DNA of 64,000 bases, taken from positions 49,593-113,592 of the forward strand of contig JACTAT010000214.1 of NCBI GenBank assembly GCA_014526335.1, read 5' to 3'. Positions 50,566 to 62,041 of this stretch are shown piece by piece. Each line of letters opens with the position of its first letter. The first letter of the stretch is position 1. Source of the stretch: Chrysaora quinquecirrha (Eukaryota; Cnidaria; Scyphozoa; Semaeostomeae; Pelagiidae). The notes beneath the pieces were generated by a model that searched no databases, was not told the DNA's origin, and worked only from the letters and a program-made list of their open reading frames with translations. Made by a program: the position numbers and the translations under genes.

Positions 50566-50800
50566 GGTGAAGGTGAAACGATGTTTTAGCGTTAGTCGCA
50601 AGGGCCAGTAGTAGGTTAACTAATCGAGACCTCGACCCTGGCTGTGACGCTTCCGTGGTTGGGCTCCAACCCTGACCACACTGAGCAACAACAACAAACA
50701 ACAACAACAACATCGAGCGAAGTAGTGGGACTTGTGTAGTGAGTCTATTCTGACACCACGAGTCAGCTGGATTTCACCACGACGCCACAGCACCTTCATG
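50558..50800 (-). mobile_element. S1 SINE with internal AAC insertion
   Basis: Minus-strand copy of the SINE at 22466-22640 (CCACGACGCCACAGCACCTT, GGCTCCAACCCTGACC as B box, GTTAACTAATCGAGACC). About 60 bp rich in AACAAC lies between the parts. It sits within the minisatellite. Confidence 0.65.
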
Positions 50801-52021
50801 GTCACGGCTTCCACTAGCTTCTCAGGTTCCAGATCCCACTTGTGTAACAGGTCCTGGGTCTCATCGAGTCCAAAGTCCTGGCTCCCATCTGAATTCCGTG
50901 TCCCAGATTTCTGTCGGCCCGTCCGATCTCGACGACATTGCTTTTTGGTATGAAATTGGAGTGAAAATAGTATATGTTTTTGAAGCTATGGCGGTATATC
51001 TCTTGCCACGATTGCTTCCCGGCGCATTGCACTCATAATTTCAAAGATTGTTTCTAATGTTGAATTTTCATATCAGGATTAACACAAAGAACAACAATAG
51101 TAACATTTTCTTCCCAAATTCATTGAAACACCAGCACAATAATTAAGTGTATACAATAATATACTGCAACTAAATTTCAAAATTGCAAGAAACATCGGAA
51201 TCATTTTTGGACCTACTTAAAATACTTTTTTCTTCCGAAACGTCTGAAACAGACCGAAACAGTTGAAAAGGAGGAATTTATACCTAGATGCGGATCGAAA
51301 AGCACCAATCAGAAAGGAGCGCTGGGTTGGCATTGTGTTTTAAACACCAATCATCTTGCGAGATACAGCGTGAAGACCAATAGGACTAATTGAAAAGTCC
51401 ACATGAGAAGACAAACTCTTTCTCTCAAGACTTATTGCCAATGATTTTAAAACAATCTTCGCTGCAATTTTCCGCACAATTCAATTAAGATTGTGAAGTA
51501 AGTGTTGTCCTATGTCAGAATCGTGTTGAAGGCTAGGTTGTTGCAAGATTGTTGCAATGTTTCCGTTGTTTCTTGCAATTTTGAAACGTTTTACTGCTCA
51601 AAGACCAAGTAATTAAATTATTAGTTATTATCTACATTACCAATCAATTTTTAAATAGCTGATAATTTATTTAAGTACTGTAGTACAGTTTTGGTTATTT
51701 ATTAAGACACTAGTCTTCGTCACTTTTGAGGAAATTTCAACGTTCAACCGTTCAACGTAGTTTTTTCTACATCTGATTATATGGTAAGTTTAGTACATTT
51801 CATCTGTATATATTTCATTAATAAGGATTGCTACTTTTACAGAGCATCATCCACTACAACACTACATACTGTAAAAACAAGAAACAATATTTGTACAATA
51901 AACCCGTACATTGCGAAGAAGGAAAGCGTATGTCCTTAATTTAGCTACTTATTAACGAGGTGGGGTTACTCAACTACTTAACTTACTTACTTAACTTTAC
52001 TTACCTAACTATTTAACTCTT

Positions 52022-52565
52022 TTGGAAAAGAACAATTATGTGGCCGTTCACCACGAAAATCTTCAACTGCTAATCACGGAAATTTTCAAAACAAATAAAG
52101 ACTTCAATCCAAGATTCATGAAAGAAATTTTTACAAGAAAAATTCCGCAATATAATCTTAGAATTAAAAACCGGCTCCAAGTGCCCAAGTATAAAACTGT
52201 TGCCTACGGAAAACAAAGTCTATGTTACATAGGGAGCTCTTTGTGGAACACGATCGCAGATGAGGTCAAAGCTTCTGAAACTATTTGCAAATTTAAAAAA
52301 CATTAAAAGCTGGAAAGGTGAAACGTGCAGTTGCAAACTATGTACACCATACATACCGCAAGTTGGTTTCTTGACTTAATTACAGATTTTGACTTCTTTC
52401 CTTCTTATTTTTGTAAACATTGAGTAAATTTTTTTGTAGTTTTTTTTGTAAATTTCTTGTCTTTGTATTTGCTTAGTAGTAGGTTTCAATTGGCTATGTT
52501 AGCTATTAGCTATTATTTCCTAGTACACTTTAAATAAATAAATAATAATAATAATAATAATGTTT
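52022..52565 (+). pseudogene. 3' end of a non-LTR retrotransposon (LINE) with (ATA)n tail
   Basis: The frame 52022-52306 has VHHENLQLLITEIFKTNKDF, IPQYNLRIKNRLQVP, GKQSLCYIGSSLWNTI and VKASETICKFK, the typical C-terminus of CR1/L2-like or related reverse transcriptases. A shift at about 52297 moves the end (SWKGETCSCKLC) to another frame, ending near 52378. An ATAATAATA tail is at 52534-52561. The 5' part of the element is absent. Confidence 0.75.
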
Positions 52566-53039
52566 ATAATACTCTACCCTGGGTACCAGAGCCTTGAGAT
52601 TAGTACAGCAGATCTTTTTAATTTCGTTCTGTGTTCTTTTCACCTCCGCTGTACTAATCTTGCAGCTACTTACTTGTCTAAAAATTTTGCAAGGAATGGG
52701 GCTGAAAAATGGCCATGTGCTGCTTGAAATTGAGTCGGAAAAGTAGCCAAGCGTAGCGCAGCATCTTAACAACAGTAAGCGAGCAATGAAAACGCTGTTA
52801 GCGCGGACAGCCGCTTAGAGCTGTTTTTCACAGTTTCACGGCTTCCGGTACCCCTATCATAGGCCCCAAAACATAATCATCATACTATATCATAATTAAT
52901 TTATTCTTGACAAACAGTTATGAACAAAACAAGCACGCTGATGTAAGAATCCTTGTGGTGTGTAAAAAGTTCAGTTAAAATTACATTATATGTGTTATTA
53001 TATGTTATATATAATATTTTATTATGACTTACAGTATAT

Positions 53040-53596
53040 ACAGGGTGTTCCAAAAAAAGAAACCCGGGAAGGAAACCTTCGTACCAAAGTCAAAATTTAA
53101 TTTTTGAGCATGAAATTTGCTACTCATGTTTATGAAGGAATGATAATTATGCTGGCATCAATTTATAATGCTCTACTTCATGAATAACACTAGGAAGAAA
53201 CAGAACTTTTGACATAGTACTGTATTTCTTTAGTCAACACAAAGAACAGTAAAATAACAGCATTTTTAGCCCATATAAAAAACCTATCTTGGCGATGATT
53301 TGGGGGCGACTGCCCCTCCGTGCCCCCCCTTGTCTACGCCACTACCCTTGCTTATTCCAGCAAAAGAAAATCCTTAATTGCATTAAATGTAGAAAAAGTT
53401 TGTGCACATGCTTTATTTTTCAATGAAATTCATTGCAGCATATTTTTGTGAAGATAAAATATGAAAACTTAACCTTCACTCGCAAGAGTGTTTGCACACA
53501 GTAAGTATTATGAAAAAATGTTATTGGCTTTGAAGCTACGGTACGCAAATGAAAACAATTTCAAAAGAGGGTTTCTTTTTTTCGGAACACCCTGTA
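53040..53596. mobile_element. TIR element with ACAGGGTGTTCC ends, 557 bp
   Basis: ACAGGGTGTTCCAAAAAAAG then AAACCC at the left, and the complement (GGGTTTCTTTTTTTCGGAAC then ACCCTGT) at the right, inside TATATA/TATATA flanks. No transposase. A lone CCACCCTGTATA end is also at 43274-43285. Confidence 0.8.
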
Positions 53597-53638
53597 TATA
53601 TTGCCCCCAAGTCTTTAAAGCGACCCCGATTTTGCAAG

Positions 53639-54675
53639 CTAAGCAGCAGATGAATTAACGGGAATAGAAATCGTTGCAGGAGCACTGCCAGCATTATCAT
53701 TTCCAGAAGGCACAACAGAAGTATTTCGACCCAAAGATGACAAATTACACAACTTGGCCAACTCCTTTCTGAATTCTGATCCAGTAGCACAATACAGCAA
53801 CCAGTTGATGGACGAGTTAATCACGATTCCAAGTTTGGCGGCGGCATAGCTCTTATCGACGATGTTCCATGTCGGTTTCGTCGCATTGAATCCCAGCATC
53901 CACAAGCATTGAGTGATGCACTGCGCGCCTAGGAGTATCAGGAAAGTGAAGCTCACAGCCAACAGCATCCACGTGACCTGGTCTTGTTGCTTCTTACGCT
54001 CTGCGATCTTCTTCTGCGAGAAAAATTCCACTGATTTCTTGACACGCTTTCTCATCGACCAGATAATGCTGAGATTCATGGCGGTGATGGATCCCCATGG
54101 GACGAGTACCAAAAACATGCAATGAACCCAGAATTCGTAGTTTTTTGCTCCTTCGTTGCGACCATATTCTGTCTCCGCAGCTGCATACGTGCCGTTGATG
54201 GCTGTGGGTGCGTAAGAGAAGAAATGTGGGATGTTGATGATAAAGGTGAAAGCGAGAGTGATGGCAATGGCAAGCAAAGTGCGAGATTTACTGCAATGAA
54301 TTCTAGCCCTGACTGGAAAGTTGACGATGATACAACGTGTCAAAGTCACCCCTACCAACAACCATATACTGGACACGATAAGGAAGTAGAACAATGGAAA
54401 GCCGATATAGCTGTAGAAGAAAGCGTATGCATATGACTTTATGAATGAGGCATTTGTTGATGGCACAGTCTCGATTAGGATGAACAACACCAGTAAGAGG
54501 CTGTCAACAACACCCAGAGAGATGAGATAGATGCTTGTTGATGAACCGCTGTCAAATCTCTTTTCAATATCTTGAACCAAATGAAAACTGAGGCTGCATT
54601 CCCCACCAAGCCGAAAATGCAGATAAGTAGGCCAACAGGAACGTTTGAGATCCAGTGAAGAACTGCAGCGCTGGC
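53639..54675 (-). pseudogene. Rhodopsin-family GPCR (neuropeptide/FMRFamide-receptor-like), frameshifted after TM1
   Basis: Plasma-membrane 7TM receptor. From 54675 (after a TTTCTTTAG acceptor) one frame gives TM1, VPVGLLICIFGLVGNAASVF then IWFKILKR, with the GN motif. The rest (TM2 ISLGVVDSLLLVLF with D2.50, TM3 SSIWLLVGVTLTRC, TM4, TM5 LVPWGSITAMNLSIIW, TM6 VTWMLLAVSFTFLILLGAQC, TM7 INSSINWLLYC then FRKEL) is in a second frame to the stop at 53639. The switch is near 54565, equal to one missing base or two extra. The TM7 form INSSINWLLY is usual in FMRFamide-type receptors. The N-terminus is on an unseen upstream exon. It may be intact if the shift is a sequence error. Confidence 0.85.
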
Positions 54676-55185
54676 CTAAAGAAAATAAAAAATTAAAAGG
54701 AAAAATAGGATCGGAAATGTCTAGAAAGCATAAAACGAAACAATTTCCTTATGCTTTATATAGATATAAAAAAGATTCCCCCGAGGCACTAAGGTTGGTG
54801 AGAATATCTATCTGCCCGCCTATCTATCTGCCCATCTATCTATCTATAATTTACTTGTTAAAGCAGGCAGTAGTTAGCAGCACAGAAGTGCTGATGTGGA
54901 CCTGCAAAGAAAAGTGACAATTAAAAAGTAAAAATAAAAAAAGCTAGTTCGTAGTTTTTTGCTCCTTGGAAACCGAGCCGAGTGATGACCGAGTCTCATT
55001 CGCAATCTGTGGTTATGGGTTCGATTCCCCCCAAGGTCAAACAAAGTCATCACGAAGAGTAAGGAGAGTCGAAACCTCTCTGTAATTACATGCAAATGAA
55101 AAAAAGGAATCACGAGGTCTGGTCATATCAAGAGGAACGACTGGATCGCACATTTTGAGATATTAGCGAAAGCGAATGGGATTGA
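54676..55185. other. GPCR upstream; TCTA microsatellite and tRNA-like SINE S3
   Basis: CTATCTATCTGCC-type repeat at 54808-54848. At 54964-55036 a tRNA-like segment with 5' CCTTGG pairing 3' CCAAGG and B box GGGTTCGATTCC. The anticodon arm does not fold well, so it reads as a SINE head, continuing to about 55190. Confidence 0.5.
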
Positions 55186-55189
55186 ATAC

Positions 55190-55593
55190 ACCAGTTCACG
55201 TTTTCCTTCACCTTAGCCTTCAACTTTTCCACCTTCAACCTTCACCTTCAACCTTCACCTTCAATCTTCACCTTAAATCTTCGCCTTCACCTTCGCCTTC
55301 AAATTTCCACCTTCAACCTTCACCTTCAACCTTCACCTTCAACCATCACCTTCACCTTCACCTTCACCTTCACCTTCACCTTCACCCTTCACCTTCAACC
55401 TTCACCTTCAAACGTCACCTTCAACCGTCACCTTCAACCTTCAACCTTCAACCTCAACCTCACCTTCACCTTCAACCTTCACCATCAACCTTCACCTTCA
55501 ACCTTCAACTTCACCCTCAACCCTCACCTTCACCTTCAACCTTCACCATCAACCTTCACCTTCAACCTTCAACTTCACCCTCAACCTTCACCT

Positions 55594-55626
<33 letters not shown>

Positions 55627-55700
55627 ATTCAACCTTCAACCTTCACCTTCACCTTCAACCTTCAACCTTCAACCTTCACCTTCATCTTCATCTGTTTACC
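55190..55700. repeat. CACCTTCAACCTT satellite, about 500 bp
   Basis: Near-pure array of CACCTT, CAACCTT and related 6-mers, starting where the SINE-like sequence at 54964-55190 ends (CACCAGTTCACG...CCTTCACC). The 182-codon plus frame here is low-complexity translation, not a gene. Confidence 0.95.
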
Positions 55701-56441
55701 TCTCCACACTCACATCTGCCCTAATTGCCCTGATAATATTCGTACAGCAGCCGTACAAATTTCTCACGTTTTCACCCAATGACACAAACTACTTCTGTAT
55801 CTATATTTCTTTTTTTTAGAAAACAGAGGACAATCCAGCTGCATTTTAGTAATTGGTTTAATTGCTTAATTTCAGATCGAGAATTTTGATTTTGGAATTT
55901 AGCAGAAGGGGAAATCGGAAAACAGGATATTTCACAAGCAGTAAACATGTTAAGAATGCAAATAACTCGAAAAGGTGATAGGGAAAACAAATTTAGGTCC
56001 CATTTTCATTAGCTTTCGGAGTGTTAGAAATTGTCAGACATTACTATGAAGTATTAGAACGTTTTGGTCACATGACTATCATGTGATGTTAGATTTAGAG
56101 CATGCACCGAAGGCGTGCTTGCTTGTCTTCTTCCTGTGTGCGATTCGAAGCTAGAAATGAAATTTTGAACGAACTTATATTAGAATATTATACAGTCTTA
56201 TGAACGAATTTATATATTTAAGAATACTTAGAATTAGAGCCTAAAACCTAAATACAAACCTTTCTATGTCTGAACTCTGAATTACTTCGGTGGAAAATGG
56301 AATCGAGCCGCCAGTGAGAAGTCGCCACTATGGCCTAATCAGATGGCTTTGGCATTTTTTATATGGTCGAACCGAACCGGATTTGAGGATTCGAAGGACA
56401 CGAAGAATTTGAATTTAGAAAGAAATTAGAAGAAATAAATT

Positions 56442-57377
56442 ATGTCTACAGATACAGATAGCTCAGGAACGAGTCTGTCAGCAGAGGCAAGTTCTGCTAA
56501 TTCTGAAATAACTAAGAAGAGAAGAGTTCGTGGTGGTCACAAGGCCTACGTGACAAGGGCGCTTGGAGACATTCGAAATCGTTTAGACTCCCAACTGACA
56601 GAAGCTCTGAGTTTGAAACAAAACAAACTGATGCTGGAGGAAAAATTGAAAACTGTTAATAACTTGGATGATCAAATTTTAGATTTATTAGAACAGGAAG
56701 AAGAGATAGCAACAGAGATTGACGAGTCAGGGCTTTTTAGAGAAAATGTTCAAACTGTTTTGTTGGAAATTGAAGAAAAATTGAAATCTTTCGAAATTGC
56801 TTCACAAGGAAGTACAGATGGAACCACAGCAGGCCAACAAGGATCAAGACATCAAACGCCTCATGGGGGAGCAAGCTTTACAAAACTGCCAAAATTGCAA
56901 TTACGGAAATTTTATGGGAAGCCTGACAAATGGCAGGAGTTCTGGGACTCATTCAAAACCAGTGTGGATAGCAATCCAGGGTTGAGTAATTGCTCAAAAT
57001 TGGAATATCTAAGAGCTCAGTGTGAGAGTTCAGCATATCATACTATAGCAGGACTAGAACTCACTGATCATAATTATCAGATTGCTGTTGATTTATTGAA
57101 AGGCAGATTTGGACAACGTCAAATGGTTTTAAACAGTCACATTGACTCATTACTGAAGATAGAACCTGTAAATAGGAATGCAAATATTTTTGATCTGAGA
57201 AGATTTTATGATAGCATTGAAACTCATGGAAGAGGTCTGCAAGCATTAAAGGTAGATCCCAAGACATATGGAACAGTACTGGTAAATGTTCTGTTGCAGA
57301 AACTACCAGAAGAAATTCAGCTAATAATTAGCAGAAAATGGCAGAATTATATAACAACGAAGAAGATTGGGAGCTGA
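56442..57377 (+). pseudogene. BEL/Pao gag region (DUF1759), frame-disrupted
   Basis: 311 codons: a Ser-rich start, a coiled coil (about residues 50-125), then FTKLPKLQLRKFYGKPDKWQ, WDSFKTSVDSN and YLRAQCESSAYHTIAGLEL of the DUF1759 capsid-like domain. The end of gag continues in another frame (about 57340 on), which has a stop at 57449-57451 before the zinc knuckles. BEL/Pao elements usually have one continuous gag-pol frame, so this copy carries a frameshift and a stop unless recoding occurs. Confidence 0.85.
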
Positions 57378-57499
57378 GTAGGATGCTGGAATCATTGAAA
57401 TCAGAAATAGAGGCAAGAGAAAATGCATGCCAACAAGAAGGGAGCCAATAAGGAGGAAATAAAAGGAATTTCCAGGAAAATTATGCCACAGCAGCAACA

Positions 57500-60400
57500 T
57501 TGTCAACTGGAGCCAGAAATAAACAAAATTGTACATTTTGCCAAGGTGATCATGGTACAGCTGGATGCAAAGTGGTCACAAATATGCAAGAAAGAAGAAA
57601 TATCTTGAGAAAGAGTGGACGTTGTTTCTCATGCCTGAGAAAAGCTGGTCATCTGGCCAAGAATTGTGATGCATCAATCAAATGCTACAATTGCAGAGGT
57701 AATCATCATGTTGCTTTGTGTGAGAGAAATAAATCTAATCAAGGTAATTTTGAAAATAACATGCGTAATGGTGGTAGAGTAAATTCTAGTACTCAGTCAT
57801 CTCAGACTGATATTGGTCCACAAACATCTACATTTTGTGGGATTAATAATGAAGAAGCAGATACAAATAGAGGTATATTGTTGCAAACTGCCTTTGTAGT
57901 AGCCTCAAACCCCCAAGAACAATCTAGATCTGTAAACTTAAGAGTAATTCTTGACTCAGGGTCCCAAAGATCCTATATCACAGAAAAGGCAAGGAATGCC
58001 TTAAATTTGGCTGCATTACGGAGAGAAAATATGGTTATTAAGGTTTTTGGATCAAATGAGGGGGAAAACAGGACTTGTGATATTGTTAATGTGGATCTAT
58101 GTAATCGAAAGAATAACTCTAACATAGGAGTTGAAGCTCTTGTTGTACCTACTATTTGCTCACCTGTTCAGGGACAAACTATTAGATTTTCAAAAGAAAA
58201 ATACCAGCATTTGCAAAACTTGCATTTGGCAGATTTCCCAAAGGAAAACGAAATTGATTTAAGTGTTGATGTACTGATTGGAAGTGACAATATTTGGAGA
58301 ATTTTAACTGGAGAAATTGTAAAAGGGGAATCACATGAAGAACCTGTTGCAGTAGGTACCAAATTTGGATGGGTACTTTCAGGGGTTGTGTCTAACGTCC
58401 CCAGAAATCTGTTATCATCAGTAAACCTAGCAACAACCCACATTTTGAGAGTAGACTGCAGCAGCCCTATTGTTTATGAAAGCGAATCCCAAAAACTTGA
58501 AAGGGAAATGGATAAAAGGGTAGAAGAGCTTTTCCAACTTGAAACTTTGGGTATTAATACTGTTGATTCTGTGGATGAACAATTTGCTAAGGATTTGAAA
58601 TACGAAAATGATCATTATGTTATTTCTCTGCCATGGCGCGATCACCATGACATTTTGCCAGATAACTATGAACTATGTGTAGCCAGACTACATTCTACTT
58701 TGAAACGCCTTCGCAAGGAACCTGATCTTTTGAAAGAATATAATAAAATTATTCAAGAACAGCTAAGGCAAGGTATTATCGAGGAAGTCAAACCGAATTT
58801 ATTTGAACCTAGTGTAGCCGGTAAAACTCATTATTTGAGTCACCATGCAGTTGTACGAAAGGATGCAACAACTACGAAAGTACGTGTAGTAATGGATGGA
58901 AGCGCAAAAATTAATGCTGATTCGCCTAGCTTAAACGAGTGTCTATATACGGGTCCGAGCTTAAATCCAAAGATTTTAGATATTCTCCTACGATTTCGAT
59001 ACTACAACGTTGCTTTAATAGGTGACGTACAGAAAGCCTTTCATATGATTCACGTCAATGAACAGGACCGTGATGTTTTGCGATTCTTGTGGATAAATGA
59101 TGTTGAAGCAGAAAATCCAGAAATTGTCATCTTTCGATTTACTCGAGTTGTTTTTGGACTCAATTGTTCGCCATTTCTGTTAGGGGCGACCTTGTCTCAT
59201 CACATAAAGAGTTATGACTTTGAAGATTCGAAAATCGGCGAAAAATTGCAGCAATCGATTTACGTAGATGACATAGTTTCCGGTGTAGAGAATGCAACCG
59301 AAGCTTACAATTTGTACAAAGAAACTAAAAATTGTTTGTCGAAGGGTTCGTTTCAACTGCACAAGTTTCGATGCAGTGATCAAGAAATTCAAAAAACGAT
59401 TGAAAGAGAAAACGAGAAAGAAATTCAACCAAAACCGAAACCTTGTTGTGAAAATGACCAGGCTGCGCATCCTAACATCATTTTAGGAGATGATTCATCT
59501 TTAGAGCTGACTGAAACGAAGGTTCTTGGAATGAAATGGGACTATGAGAAGGACGTTATATTATTGAAGTTTGCGAACTTTGTGAAACTGGGTAGGCAAT
59601 TGCCACCAACGAAAAGAAATCTTTTGAAACTTGCAGCGTCCATTTTTGATCCGATTGGGCTGGTTTCACCAGTCGTTGTAAACATAAGAATATTGCTTCA
59701 AGAAATCTGTGAGCTCAAATTAAACTGGGATGCATCTCTACCTGAAAATTTGAAAAATATTTGGCTAGAAATAGTCAAAGATCTCGAACAGGTCGCAGAA
59801 ATTTGCGTGCCACGATGCTATTTCGACAAGAAACAACAAACTCATAAGGATATTGAACTACACGGCTTTAGTGATGCGTCTGCAAAGGCATATTGTGCTG
59901 TGATTTATGTTATTATTCGCACAGAGAATGGTGTAGTAAGAAAAATGATTGCTAGTAAATCAAGGGTGGCACCTTTAAAGAAACTAACCATTCCAAGACT
60001 CGAGCTAATGGGTGCTGTTATATTAGCAAGATTGATTGAAACAGTAAAATCTGCTTTGAAAGGTCAAATATCGTTTGAAACAATTAGATGCTGGACAGAT
60101 AGCACAATCGTGTTAGCATGGATAAAGAACAACAGAAATTTTAAACAATTTGTAAGTCATAGAATTAAAGAGATTTTGCAGCGAACTACACCTGACCAAT
60201 GGCATTACTGTCCCACGAACGAAAACCCGTCTGATATCGGTTCCAGGGGGCAATCGTTGGTAACACTCAGTAGAAATAACCTTTGGTGGTCTGGACCTGA
60301 ATGGCTTCAGGGGCCCGAAGAAATCTATCCGAAACAGCCTTCTGTAAAGGAGCTTGAAACATCAACATGCTTTGAGGAAATACGCATTGACAACGCAGTT

Positions 60401-62041
60401 TTACTCGTAGATTCACAAGAACAGATAAAACCGAATTTAGATGATGTAATCGAAATAAACCGATTCAGTTCATTGCATAAACTATTGAAAGTTACTGCCT
60501 ACGTGTTACGCTTCATATCGAACATAAGAGCGAAAATCAAGAATCAAGCTACGAGCATTGCAATCGACTGCATAACTGGCAACGAGCTAGAAAAGGCCGA
60601 GAATTTATGGACAAGAACCGTTCAGAATTCCCTACAGAAGGAGGAAAATTTCAAGCAACTTGAAAGGCAATTAGGTTTGTTCCAAGATGAAGCTGGAATA
60701 ATTAGATGCCGTGGGCGCATTGGAAATTCTTCATTGAGATTTGAAACGAAATTTCCTGCACTTTTGCAGCAAGGTCATCATCTTACGACGTTAATCATTT
60801 ATGACGCACATGAAAGGAGTTACCATAATGGAACGAAATCAACTTTGAACGAGGTGCGTACCAAGTATTGGATACCAAGAGGAAGACAAAAAGTGCGTAA
60901 GATTCTACATGATTGTAATTATTGTCGGCGATTTGAGTCACAAGCCTACAAATATCCGTCATCGCCGCATTTACCAGAATTTCGTGTTCAAGGGACAATA
61001 GCATTTGAAACTGTTGGTACTGACTTAGCTGGACCATTATTGATTCGTTTCTCGCGTAAAGAAACCACTTATCATAAGGTTTGGATTGTAATATTCACGT
61101 GCGCGTCGTCAAGAGCCATACACCTCGAATTAATGAATGACATGAGTACTGAGCAATTTTTAATGGCATTAAGACGATTTATTGCAAGAAGAGGTGTTCC
61201 GAAGCTTATCATCAGCGATAATGCTAAATACTTTAAGAAAGCAGAAAAACTTCTGTCAAACATATTCAAAGATCCCGAAGTGAAGAAATACTTAACATCA
61301 AAGAGGATAAATTGGACATTTAATCTAGAAGAAGCTCCATGGTATGGAAGTATTTATGAAAGACTTATTAAATCAGTAAAGCGATGCTTGAGAAAGGTTC
61401 TTCGAAACGCAAAACTTACGTCTGATGAGCTGTATACAATTCTAGTAGAAATCGAAAACACTTTGAATAACAGACCGTTAACTTATCTAAGTTCAGATGA
61501 ATTTGACATTGCTTTAACACCATCGCATTTGATTTGTGGTCGAAAATTGAATTCGTTACCTTACTCAGCGAGTAATGATACAATTGAGAATTCTGATAGA
61601 AATGGCTTGATTAAGAGACAGAGTTATATATTAAAGCTTCTAGATCATTGGTGGAAACGATGGAGAGATGACTACTTGATTGAATTGCGAGAATCACATA
61701 ATTTGAGCCCGAATAATCGTGGAGAGCCAACTATTAAGGTTGGAGATGTTGTAACTGTTCACCAGGATAAAACACCAAGAGGTTTCTGGAGATTAGGACG
61801 AGTTGAGAAGCTAATAACGAGCAAGGATTCGAAGATCAGAGGAGCAGTAGTGAAGGTCGTAACTAAGACGGGCCACATTTCATTGATTAACCGTCCAATA
61901 AAGAAATTGTTTCCAGTTGAACTAACGGACAGAAAGCCAACGGAATTATTTGAGCCTAATGAGAATGTAGAAAAGGAAACAAGAAGATCGAAACGAATAG
62001 CCGCATTGGATGCAGACGTTATACGAAGACTAAGAGAATGA
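57500..62041 (+). CDS. BEL/Pao pol polyprotein (zinc knuckles, protease, RT, RNase H, integrase)
   Basis: 1513 uninterrupted codons. Order: two to three CCHC knuckles (CFSCLRKAGHLAKNC, CYNCRGNHHVALC), aspartic protease (VILDSGSQRSYI), reverse transcriptase (ALIGDVQKAFHMI, RFTRVVFGLNCSPFLL, YVDDI), RNase H (ELHGFSDASAKAYCAV, CWTDSTIVLAWI), integrase with an HHCC-type zinc site (ending CNYCRRF), core (VGTDLAGP, SDNAKYF, EAPWYGSIYERLIK), and a C-terminal DUF5641-like part (VVTVHQDKTPRGFWRLGRVE). Catalytic residues visible in protease, RT and integrase are present. The pol frame opens before its first ATG, consistent with expression as gag-pol. Confidence 0.95.
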   Translation: MSTGARNKQNCTFCQGDHGTAGCKVVTNMQERRNILRKSGRCFSCLRKAGHLAKNCDASIKCYNCRGNHHVALCERNKSNQGNFENNMRNGGRVNSSTQSSQTDIGPQTSTFCGINNEEADTNRGILLQTAFVVASNPQEQSRSVNLRVILDSGSQRSYITEKARNALNLAALRRENMVIKVFGSNEGENRTCDIVNVDLCNRKNNSNIGVEALVVPTICSPVQGQTIRFSKEKYQHLQNLHLADFPKENEIDLSVDVLIGSDNIWRILTGEIVKGESHEEPVAVGTKFGWVLSGVVSNVPRNLLSSVNLATTHILRVDCSSPIVYESESQKLEREMDKRVEELFQLETLGINTVDSVDEQFAKDLKYENDHYVISLPWRDHHDILPDNYELCVARLHSTLKRLRKEPDLLKEYNKIIQEQLRQGIIEEVKPNLFEPSVAGKTHYLSHHAVVRKDATTTKVRVVMDGSAKINADSPSLNECLYTGPSLNPKILDILLRFRYYNVALIGDVQKAFHMIHVNEQDRDVLRFLWINDVEAENPEIVIFRFTRVVFGLNCSPFLLGATLSHHIKSYDFEDSKIGEKLQQSIYVDDIVSGVENATEAYNLYKETKNCLSKGSFQLHKFRCSDQEIQKTIERENEKEIQPKPKPCCENDQAAHPNIILGDDSSLELTETKVLGMKWDYEKDVILLKFANFVKLGRQLPPTKRNLLKLAASIFDPIGLVSPVVVNIRILLQEICELKLNWDASLPENLKNIWLEIVKDLEQVAEICVPRCYFDKKQQTHKDIELHGFSDASAKAYCAVIYVIIRTENGVVRKMIASKSRVAPLKKLTIPRLELMGAVILARLIETVKSALKGQISFETIRCWTDSTIVLAWIKNNRNFKQFVSHRIKEILQRTTPDQWHYCPTNENPSDIGSRGQSLVTLSRNNLWWSGPEWLQGPEEIYPKQPSVKELETSTCFEEIRIDNAVLLVDSQEQIKPNLDDVIEINRFSSLHKLLKVTAYVLRFISNIRAKIKNQATSIAIDCITGNELEKAENLWTRTVQNSLQKEENFKQLERQLGLFQDEAGIIRCRGRIGNSSLRFETKFPALLQQGHHLTTLIIYDAHERSYHNGTKSTLNEVRTKYWIPRGRQKVRKILHDCNYCRRFESQAYKYPSSPHLPEFRVQGTIAFETVGTDLAGPLLIRFSRKETTYHKVWIVIFTCASSRAIHLELMNDMSTEQFLMALRRFIARRGVPKLIISDNAKYFKKAEKLLSNIFKDPEVKKYLTSKRINWTFNLEEAPWYGSIYERLIKSVKRCLRKVLRNAKLTSDELYTILVEIENTLNNRPLTYLSSDEFDIALTPSHLICGRKLNSLPYSASNDTIENSDRNGLIKRQSYILKLLDHWWKRWRDDYLIELRESHNLSPNNRGEPTIKVGDVVTVHQDKTPRGFWRLGRVEKLITSKDSKIRGAVVKVVTKTGHISLINRPIKKLFPVELTDRKPTELFEPNENVEKETRRSKRIAALDADVIRRLRE

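Noticed and set aside
50171..50713. 180-codon minus-strand frame
   Set aside because: It is a translation of the TCCCAGGTCC minisatellite and an S1 SINE; repeats of Trp-Asp-Leu-Gly type, no domain.
54964..55036. Possible tRNA gene
   Set aside because: Acceptor-like pairing and B box are present but the anticodon arm does not fold, and it continues into repeat sequence, so it is better read as a SINE head.
55176..55724. 182-codon plus-strand frame rich in Pro, Ser, His, Leu
   Set aside because: Pure simple-sequence DNA (CACCTTCAACCTT); the frame is open because the repeat has no stop codon.
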